The notes under the pieces: generated by a model | Told to the model about the DNA's origin: nothing | Seen by the model: only the letters and a program-made list of their open reading frames with translations | Database searches by the model: none | Shown here: in pieces, positions 58,261 through 64,000 of the stretch | Layout of the letters: each line of letters begins with the position of its first letter | Position numbering within the stretch: position 1 is the stretch's first letter | Program-made: the position numbers and the translations under genes | NCBI GenBank assembly: GCA_000717735.1 | Contig: JOBE01000013.1 | Span: forward strand, 124,001 to 188,000 | Source: Streptomyces griseoluteus | Lineage (GTDB): Bacteria > Actinomycetota > Actinomycetes > Streptomycetales > Streptomycetaceae | Reading direction: 5' to 3' | Length of the DNA stretch: 64,000 nt

Positions 58261-60090
58261 ATGGGGCACTACAAGTCGAATCTCCGCGACATCGAGTTCA
58301 ACCTCTTCGAGGTCCTCGGCCGCGACAAGGTGTACGGCTCCGGGCCGTTCGAGGAGATGGACGTCGAGACCGCCAAGAGCATCCTCGACGAGATCCGCCG
58401 CCTCGCCGAGAACGAGCTCGCGGAGTCCTTCGCCGACGCCGACCGCAACCCGCCGGTCTTCGACCCCGAGACCAACACCGCCCCCGTACCCGCCACCTTC
58501 AAGAAGTCGTACAACGCCTTCATGGAGTCCGAGTACTGGCGCCTCGGCATCCCGGAGGAGATCGGCGGCACCGTCTCCCCCCGCTCCCTGATCTGGGCCT
58601 ACGCGGAGCTGCTCCTCGGCTCGAACCCGGCCATCTGGATGTACTCCTCCGGCCCGGCCTTCGCCGGCGTCCTCTACAACGAGGGCAACGAGGCGCAGAA
58701 GAAGATCGCCCAGATCGCGGTCGAGAAGCGCTGGGGCTCCACCATGGTCCTCACCGAGCCCGACGCCGGCTCCGACGTCGGCGCCGGCCGCACCAAGGCC
58801 GTCCAGCAGGAGGACGGCTCCTGGCACATCGAGGGCGTCAAGCGCTTCATCACCTCCGGCGAGCACGACATGGAGGAGAACATCCTCCACTACGTCCTCG
58901 CCCGCCCCGAGGGTGCGGGACCCGGCACCAAGGGCCTCTCCCTCTTCCTCGTCCCCAAGTACGAGTTCGACTGGGAGACCGGCGAGCTGGGCGAGCGCAA
59001 CGGCGCCTACGCCACCAACGTCGAGCACAAGATGGGCCTCAAGGCCTCCAACACGTGCGAGATGACCTTCGGCGACCGGCACCCCGCCAAGGGCTGGCTC
59101 ATCGGCGACAAGCACGACGGCATCCGCCAGATGTTCCTCATCATCGAGTTCGCCCGCATGATGGTCGGCACGAAGGCGATCTCCACCCTCTCCACCGGCT
59201 ACCTCAACGCCCTGGAGTACGCCAAGGAGCGCGTCCAGGGCACCGACCTGGCCAACTTCATGGACAAGGCCGCGCCCAAGGTCACCATCACGCACCACCC
59301 CGACGTCCGCCGCTCGCTGATGACGCAGAAGGCGTACGCCGAGGGCATGCGCTCCCTCGTCCTCTACACGGCCTCCGTGCAGGACGAGATCGCGATCCAG
59401 GAAGCGGCCGGCCAGGACACCAAGGCGCTGCACGGCCTGAACGACCTGCTGCTCCCGATCGTCAAGGGATACGGCTCCGAGAAGGGCTACGAGCAGCTCG
59501 CCCAGTCGCTCCAGACCTTCGGCGGCTCGGGCTTCCTCCAGGAGTACCCGATCGAGCAGTACATCCGGGACGCCAAGATCGACACCCTCTACGAGGGCAC
59601 CACCGCCATCCAGGGCCAGGACTTCTTCTTCCGGAAGATCGTCCGCGACCAGGGCGCCGCCCTGAACACGCTGTCCGAGGAGATCAAGAAGTTCCTCGCG
59701 GTCGGCACCGGCGGCGACGACCTGGCCGGCGCCCGCGACGCGCTCGCCAAGGCCGCCGTCGACCTGGAGGCCATCGTCGGCACGATGATCACCGACCTCA
59801 CCGCCACCGGCGAGGACGTCAAGAACATCTACAAGGTCGGCCTCAACACCACCCGCCTGCTGCTCGCCTCCGGCGACGTCGTCGTCGGCTACCTGCTCCT
59901 GCGCGGCGCCGCTGTCGCCGCCGAGAAGCTCGCCGAGGGCGCCAACGCCAAGGACGTCCCCTTCTACCAGGGCAAGATCGCGGCCGCGAAGTTCTTCGCC
60001 GCCAACATCCTGCCCGGCGTCTCCGCCGAGCGCGCCCTCGCCGAGGCCGTCGACGGCTCGGTCATGGACCTGGACGAGGCCGCGTTCTAA
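58261..60090 (+). CDS. Acyl-CoA dehydrogenase, long form
   Basis: 609 residues, about 200 more than short-chain enzymes because of a C-terminal helical extension. FAD/substrate motifs are [35 protein letters not shown], the [16 protein letters not shown] block and [21 protein letters not shown]. The catalytic Glu lies in [16 protein letters not shown]. It oxidises acyl-CoA in fatty acid breakdown, passing electrons to ETF. It is monocistronic: an AT-rich promoter region with an inverted repeat precedes it and a T-tailed terminator follows. Confidence 0.95.
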   Translation: MGHYKSNLRDIEFNLFEVLGRDKVYGSGPFEEMDVETAKSILDEIRRLAENELAESFADADRNPPVFDPETNTAPVPATFKKSYNAFMESEYWRLGIPEEIGGTVSPRSLIWAYAELLLGSNPAIWMYSSGPAFAGVLYNEGNEAQKKIAQIAVEKRWGSTMVLTEPDAGSDVGAGRTKAVQQEDGSWHIEGVKRFITSGEHDMEENILHYVLARPEGAGPGTKGLSLFLVPKYEFDWETGELGERNGAYATNVEHKMGLKASNTCEMTFGDRHPAKGWLIGDKHDGIRQMFLIIEFARMMVGTKAISTLSTGYLNALEYAKERVQGTDLANFMDKAAPKVTITHHPDVRRSLMTQKAYAEGMRSLVLYTASVQDEIAIQEAAGQDTKALHGLNDLLLPIVKGYGSEKGYEQLAQSLQTFGGSGFLQEYPIEQYIRDAKIDTLYEGTTAIQGQDFFFRKIVRDQGAALNTLSEEIKKFLAVGTGGDDLAGARDALAKAAVDLEAIVGTMITDLTATGEDVKNIYKVGLNTTRLLLASGDVVVGYLLLRGAAVAAEKLAEGANAKDVPFYQGKIAAAKFFAANILPGVSAERALAEAVDGSVMDLDEAAF

Positions 60091-60111
60091 GACGCGCCCA
60101 CGTCCTGCAGG

Positions 60112-60147
60112 GAACGGCCCGTCCCCGGGGAGGGGGGCGGGCCGTTC
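60112..60147 (+). terminator. Intrinsic terminator after the acyl-CoA dehydrogenase
   Basis: GAACGGCCCG and CGGGCCGTTC form a 10-bp stem with a 16-base loop, followed by TGCTTTTTC, a real T tract. Confidence 0.92.
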
Positions 60148-60275
60148 TGCTTTTTCAAGGCTCGGTTCGCCTCCGGGGCGCTCAAGCCGGGCTCACAGGG
60201 CCGACCGTGCTCGCCTCCCTCGTTCCTCGGGAGGCTCCGCGCGCTCGGCCCTGTTCCGCTGCGTAAGGTTGATCC

Positions 60276-61583
60276 ATGAGCAGCGCAGCTTCCCGTCCCG
60301 CCGCCGGCGCCTTCGACCGCGGACACACCGACGACCTCATGACCTTCCTGACGGCCTCGCCCACGCCGTACCACGCGGTCGCGAGCGCCGCCTCACGCCT
60401 GGAGAAGGCCGGCTTCCGGCGCGTCGAGGAGACCGCCGAGTGGGACGGGACGAGCGGCGGGAAGTACGTGATCCGCGGCGGCGCGATCATCGCCTGGTAC
60501 GTGCCGCAGGGCGCCGCCGCCCACACCCCGTACCGCATCGTCGGCGCCCACACCGACTCCCCCAACCTGCGCGTCAAGCCGCGGCCCGACATGGGCGCGC
60601 AGGGCTGGCGCCAGGTCGCCGTCGAGATCTACGGCGGCAGCCTCCTCAACACCTGGCTCGACCGCGACCTCGGCCTCGCCGGCCGCCTCACCCTCCGCGA
60701 CGGCAGCCACCACCTCGTCAACGTCGACCGGCCGCTGCTGCGCGTCCCGCAGCTCGCCATCCACCTCGACCGCGGCGCGAACGACGGCCTCAAGCTGGAG
60801 CGCCAGCGCCACATGCAGCCCGTCTGGGGCATCGGCGACGTCCACGAGGGCGACCTGATCTCCTTCGTCGCCGCCGAGGCCGGCCTCGACGCCGAGGACG
60901 TCAGCGGCTGGGACCTGATGGTCCACGCCGTCGAGGCGCCCGCCTACCTCGGCCGCGACCGCGAGCTCCTGGCCGGCCCGCGCATGGACAACCTGATCTC
61001 CGTGCACGCCGCCACCGCCGCGCTCGCGTCGCTCGCGGGCCGCGACGACCTCCCGTACATCCCGGTCCTCGCCGCCTTCGACCACGAGGAGAACGGCTCC
61101 GAGGCCGACACCGGCGCCCAGGGCCCCCTCCTCGGCAACGTCCTGGAGCGTTCCGTCTACGCCCGGGGCGGCTCGTACGAGGACCGGGCGCGCGCCTTCG
61201 CCGGCACCGTCTGCCTGTCCTCCGACACCGGCCACGCCGTCCACCCCAACTACGCGGAGCGCCACGACCCGACGCACCACCCGCGCGTCAACGGCGGCCC
61301 CATCCTCAAGGTGAACGTCAACCAGCGGTACGCCACCGACGGCAGCGGCCGGGCGATCTTCGCCGCCGCCTGCGAGAAGGCCGGGGTGCCCTGGCAGTCG
61401 TTCGTCTCCAACAACGACATGCCCTGCGGCACGACGATCGGCCCGATCACCGCCGCCCGCCACGGCATCACCACCGTCGACATCGGCGTCGCGATCCTCT
61501 CCATGCACAGCGCCCGCGAACTCTGCGGCGCGGCCGACCCGTACCTCCTCGCGAACGCCCTGGTCGCCTTCCTGGAGGGCTGA
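60276..61583 (+). CDS. M18 family aminopeptidase
   Basis: 435 residues. Metal and catalytic motifs are GAHTDSPNLRVK, FDHEENGSEADTGAQGPLL, SDTGHAVHPNY and the final SMHSARELCGAADPYLL. M18 enzymes are cytosolic dodecameric zinc aminopeptidases that prefer acidic or neutral N-terminal residues. The GC-rich upstream gap shows no clear promoter, and the ATG follows GTAAGG. Confidence 0.95.
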   Translation: MSSAASRPAAGAFDRGHTDDLMTFLTASPTPYHAVASAASRLEKAGFRRVEETAEWDGTSGGKYVIRGGAIIAWYVPQGAAAHTPYRIVGAHTDSPNLRVKPRPDMGAQGWRQVAVEIYGGSLLNTWLDRDLGLAGRLTLRDGSHHLVNVDRPLLRVPQLAIHLDRGANDGLKLERQRHMQPVWGIGDVHEGDLISFVAAEAGLDAEDVSGWDLMVHAVEAPAYLGRDRELLAGPRMDNLISVHAATAALASLAGRDDLPYIPVLAAFDHEENGSEADTGAQGPLLGNVLERSVYARGGSYEDRARAFAGTVCLSSDTGHAVHPNYAERHDPTHHPRVNGGPILKVNVNQRYATDGSGRAIFAAACEKAGVPWQSFVSNNDMPCGTTIGPITAARHGITTVDIGVAILSMHSARELCGAADPYLLANALVAFLEG

Positions 61584-61597
61584 GGCCGGCGGGTGGA

Positions 61598-61640
61598 ACC
61601 GCCCTGGACGGAGGCCGAGCGGGCCCCCGTCCAGGGCGGT
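61598..61640. terminator. Bidirectional hairpin between the aminopeptidase and the NHL-thioredoxin gene
   Basis: Perfect 14-bp arms at 61598-61611 and 61627-61640 lie in the 62-bp gap between two convergent stop codons. Confidence 0.88.
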
Positions 61641-61645
61641 GTCCG

Positions 61646-63439
61646 TCAGTCGTCCATGCCCGCGAGGATCAGCGGGAGGCGGGCGGTGCCGGTCTGCGTG
61701 ATCTTCACCGGGACGCCCCAGTCCTGCTGGTGGACGTGGCAGGCCGGGTACTCGTTGGCGGGGTCGTCGTCGCAGGACGCGGCCATCGCAGAGACGTGCA
61801 GGACGCCCTCCGTGAGCTCCGGGTTCAGGTCGAGCTCCCGGAAGAGGTCCGTGCCCGTGCCCTCGCCGCCGAGCAGCAGCTCGGGCGGGGTCGAGGAGAC
61901 CAGGAGCCGCGTCGAGGGGCCGTAGCGCTCGTCCAGCTTCTGGCCCGTGGGGGCCTGGAAGACGACGTCCAGGCGGAGGCGGCCGGGGGCGACCTCCGTG
62001 GCCTCGCGCTTGGTGCGGTGGGCGACCGCCTCGACCCGCACGGCCTCCTCGGGGAGCCGCAGCCGCGTCAGCCGGTGCCGGGCGGACTCGACGACCACGA
62101 TGTCGCCGTCGACGAGGACCGCGTCGCTGGGCTCGCGCAGATCGGTGGCGAGTGTGGTGACCTCGCCGGTGGCGGGGTCGTAACGGCGCAGGGCGTGGTT
62201 GTACGTGTCGCTGACGGCGACCGAGCCGTCGGGCAGGGCCGTCACGCCCAGCGGGTGCTGGAACAGGGCCTGGCCCGCGGCGCCGTCGCGGTGGCCGAAG
62301 TCGAAGAGGCCGGTGCCGACGGCGGTGTGGACGACCCCTTCTGGGTCGATCCAGCGCAGGGAGCTGGTCTCGGAGTCGGCGATCCACAGCCGGTCCTCGG
62401 TGGCCGAGAGCCCCGAGGGCTGCGCGAACCATGCCTCGGCGGCGGGCCCGTCGACGAGGCCTTCGTTGGTGGTGCCGGCGGCGACCCCCACGGTCCCGGC
62501 CTCGGGGTCGTACGTCCACAGCTGGTGGACGCCGGCCATGGCGATCCACACCTTGCCCTGCCACCAGGCCACGTCCCACGGCGAGGACAGGTCGACGTCG
62601 AGGGCTGGCCCGGAGGTCGGGGACCCCTGCCACCACTGCTTCCCGGTGCCGGCGACGAGCTCGATCGCGCCGCTCTCCGGATCGAGCACGCGCAGGGCGT
62701 GGTTCACCGTGTCGGCGACGACGATCCTGCCGTCGGGAAGCTGCGCGAGACCCTGCGGCTCCCGGAAGACGCCTTCGCCGATCCGCCGCACGACGGTCTC
62801 GCCGTCCGCCGCGAGCTCGACGAGCTGGTGCCGGGTGGTGTCGGAGACCAGGAGGTTCCCGGAGGGCAGCAGGATCGCCTTGCCGGGGAACCGGAGGTCG
62901 GTCGCGACCGGCTCGGGCGCCACGTACGGCCCGTCCCCACGCCGCAGCGTCCCCTTGGCCTCGTGCTCGGCCTCCAGCTCCTCGACGAGCGTCCGGATCG
63001 CGTTGGCGTGGCCCTCACCGGCGTGCTGGGCGACGACGTACCCCTCGGGGTCGATCACGACGAGCGTCGGCCAGGCGCGCACGGCGTACTGCTTCCACGT
63101 CGCGAGCTCCGGGTCGTCCAGTACGGGGTGGTGCACCTCGTACCGCTCGACGGCGTCGACGACGGCCTGATGCTCGGCCTCGTGCACGAACTTCGGCGAG
63201 TGCACCCCGACGATCACGAGCGTGTCCCGGTGCTTCTCCTCCAGTTCCCGGAGCTCGTCGAGAACGTGCAGGCAGTTCACACAGCAAAAGGTCCAAAAAT
63301 CCAAGATCAATACGCGGCCTCGGAAGTCGGCGAGCTTCAGATCCTTCCCGCCGGTGTTGATCCATCCACCCTTGCCGATCAGCTCGGGGGCGCGGACACG
63401 GGCACGGCGGGGAGGGGTCGCGGGCGTGGAGTCGTTCAT
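61646..63439 (-). CDS. NHL-repeat protein with N-terminal thioredoxin domain (NHLRC2-like)
   Basis: 597 residues. Residues about 15-165 are a thioredoxin/TlpA-like domain whose active site reads FWTFCCVNCLHVLDEL, a CCxxC variant. A six-bladed NHL propeller follows (LPSGNLLVSDTTRHQLVEL, LPDGRIVVADTVNHALRVLD, LPDGSVAVSDTYNHALRRYD). A C-terminal beta domain includes CDDDPANEYPACHVHQQDWG. The arrangement is conserved from bacteria to animal NHLRC2; the substrate is unknown. No signal peptide is present, so it should be cytosolic. Confidence 0.93.
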   Translation of the reverse strand: MNDSTPATPPRRARVRAPELIGKGGWINTGGKDLKLADFRGRVLILDFWTFCCVNCLHVLDELRELEEKHRDTLVIVGVHSPKFVHEAEHQAVVDAVERYEVHHPVLDDPELATWKQYAVRAWPTLVVIDPEGYVVAQHAGEGHANAIRTLVEELEAEHEAKGTLRRGDGPYVAPEPVATDLRFPGKAILLPSGNLLVSDTTRHQLVELAADGETVVRRIGEGVFREPQGLAQLPDGRIVVADTVNHALRVLDPESGAIELVAGTGKQWWQGSPTSGPALDVDLSSPWDVAWWQGKVWIAMAGVHQLWTYDPEAGTVGVAAGTTNEGLVDGPAAEAWFAQPSGLSATEDRLWIADSETSSLRWIDPEGVVHTAVGTGLFDFGHRDGAAGQALFQHPLGVTALPDGSVAVSDTYNHALRRYDPATGEVTTLATDLREPSDAVLVDGDIVVVESARHRLTRLRLPEEAVRVEAVAHRTKREATEVAPGRLRLDVVFQAPTGQKLDERYGPSTRLLVSSTPPELLLGGEGTGTDLFRELDLNPELTEGVLHVSAMAASCDDDPANEYPACHVHQQDWGVPVKITQTGTARLPLILAGMDD

Positions 63440-63529
63440 GGGTCAAGGGTGCCGTACGGGTGGAAAGTAAGGGCCGGGTGGGGCGGGGATGCGTGTCCGG
63501 GGGTGGGGTCGGGGTGGGCGGTGGTCAGC

Positions 63530-64000
63530 ATGGCGGGCATGGTGGAGCGATTGGTCAGATCATCAGACTTTTCCTGCCGACGGCTACGCGGCGGGTTTCT
63601 GGTGGTGCTCCTCGTCCTGCCCTGTCTGGCCCTGCCCGCCACTGCGGCCCGGGCCGGTGGCGTCGGGGACGGGGCCCTGGGGGTCACCGTGACCGTGAAC
63701 GGGCGCGGGCAGACCGGGCTGCGGCCGCCCGCTCTCCGGGCCGGCGGACCGGTCGTGAAGCGGTACCGCCTCGTGAACCGCGGGGAGGCGCACCTGTACG
63801 GGGTGAAGGTCGTCGACCCCCAGGTCCCCTCCGGGTCCGTGCGCTGCCCCGCCGGGCCGCTCGCCGCGCTGGGGGAGCTGGAGTGCGTCGCCAGGTTCCG
63901 CGCGGCGCCCGGGGCGCATCGCGGGACCGTCCGCGCGGAGGGCGCCGTTCCCTCGCTCGGGCGGCGGCTCACCGCGACCGCCCGCACCGGGTACACCGGG
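63530..64000 (+). CDS. Secreted or membrane-anchored protein, N-terminal part
   Basis: The frame runs off the right edge after 157 codons. Starts at 63530 or 63539 give a basic head (ERLVRSSDFSCRRLRGG) and a hydrophobic core (FLVVLLVLPCLALPATAARA), a clear signal peptide with an Ala-rich cleavage region. The mature part (VTVTVNGRGQTGLRPP, VKRYRLVNRGEAHLYGVKVVDP, CPAGPLAALGELECVARF) looks like an immunoglobulin-like or DUF11-type beta repeat of cell-surface proteins. Confidence 0.75.
   Translation, partial: MAGMVERLVRSSDFSCRRLRGGFLVVLLVLPCLALPATAARAGGVGDGALGVTVTVNGRGQTGLRPPALRAGGPVVKRYRLVNRGEAHLYGVKVVDPQVPSGSVRCPAGPLAALGELECVARFRAAPGAHRGTVRAEGAVPSLGRRLTATARTGYTG

Noticed and set aside
1..64000. 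tRNA or rRNA genes and complete insertion sequences
   Set aside because: No tRNA-like T-loop with matching stems, no rRNA blocks, and no transposase with terminal repeats were found by eye. A tRNA search program would be decisive.

Overview
The window reads as chromosomal DNA of a Streptomyces or a very close relative. It is very GC-rich, third codon positions are almost all G or C, GTG starts are common, and it carries families typical of streptomycetes: a DUF397/DUF5753/ATPase (WhiJ-AbaA type) locus, DUF6126, DUF2630, DUF6879, bL37, a MocR regulator, a SpoIIE-type phosphatase with an HATPase domain, SseB-linked secreted proteins and DrrAB-type ABC genes. No rRNA, tRNA, CRISPR array or complete insertion sequence was seen.

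Layout. (1) 1-7.2 kb: cobalamin (corrin ring) genes cobJ (3' end only), cobK, cbiD, cobM and cobL, mixed with a serine hydrolase, a GNAT acetyltransferase, a hypothetical gene and the 24-residue ribosomal protein bL37. (2) 7.3-9.25 kb: a small DUF6126 membrane protein, then an LLM flavin monooxygenase coupled to its FMN reductase. (3) 9.28-12.5 kb: the most unusual locus. A three-gene overlapping operon (RRE/E1-like ThiF enzyme, M50 membrane protease, DUF6879 protein) faces a 24-codon, relatively AT-rich gene that has its own strong ribosome binding site and terminator. The encoded peptide ends in Asn. I read this as a candidate RiPP or microcin C-like peptide system. (4) 12.5-19 kb: a MerR-PP2C pseudogene behind an apparently intact MerR-type promoter, a DrrAB-type ABC exporter, small membrane proteins, RidA, an MFS remnant, an Rrf2 regulator with a nearby palindrome, and a MocR regulator divergent from an alpha/beta hydrolase across an 11-bp direct repeat. 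(5) 19-30 kb: membrane proteins, lipoprotein, EEP-domain protein, arylamine N-acetyltransferase, FUSC exporter, APC permease and a PhoX phosphatase with a candidate PHO box.

(6) 30-38 kb: a TerF-like vWA protein, metG, DoxX, Uma2, a WhiJ-like locus whose regulator lacks its DNA-binding domain, a HTH protein, a frameshifted Uma2 gene and an Rpn-like 3' fragment. This stretch looks like a decay or recombination hotspot. (7) 38.2-44.6 kb: a tightly overlapping operon of an SseB-like protein, a WxG-bearing helical protein, a 1546-residue RHS polymorphic toxin and its probable immunity protein. (8) 44.7-54.5 kb: aspS, a SpoIIE-type phosphatase, a metallo-beta-lactamase-fold protein, a TPR-flanked Ser/Thr kinase, an AI-2E family transporter and a pirin. 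(9) 54.6-58.1 kb: a second SseB-linked cassette with a helical protein, a DUF1023-type hydrolase and a lipoprotein. (10) 58.2-64 kb: acyl-CoA dehydrogenase, M18 aminopeptidase, NHL-thioredoxin protein and the 5' end of a secreted-protein gene.

All calls come from reading the sequence. Family names rest on motif recognition, not on searches. Operators and promoters are candidates inferred from repeat structure and position.
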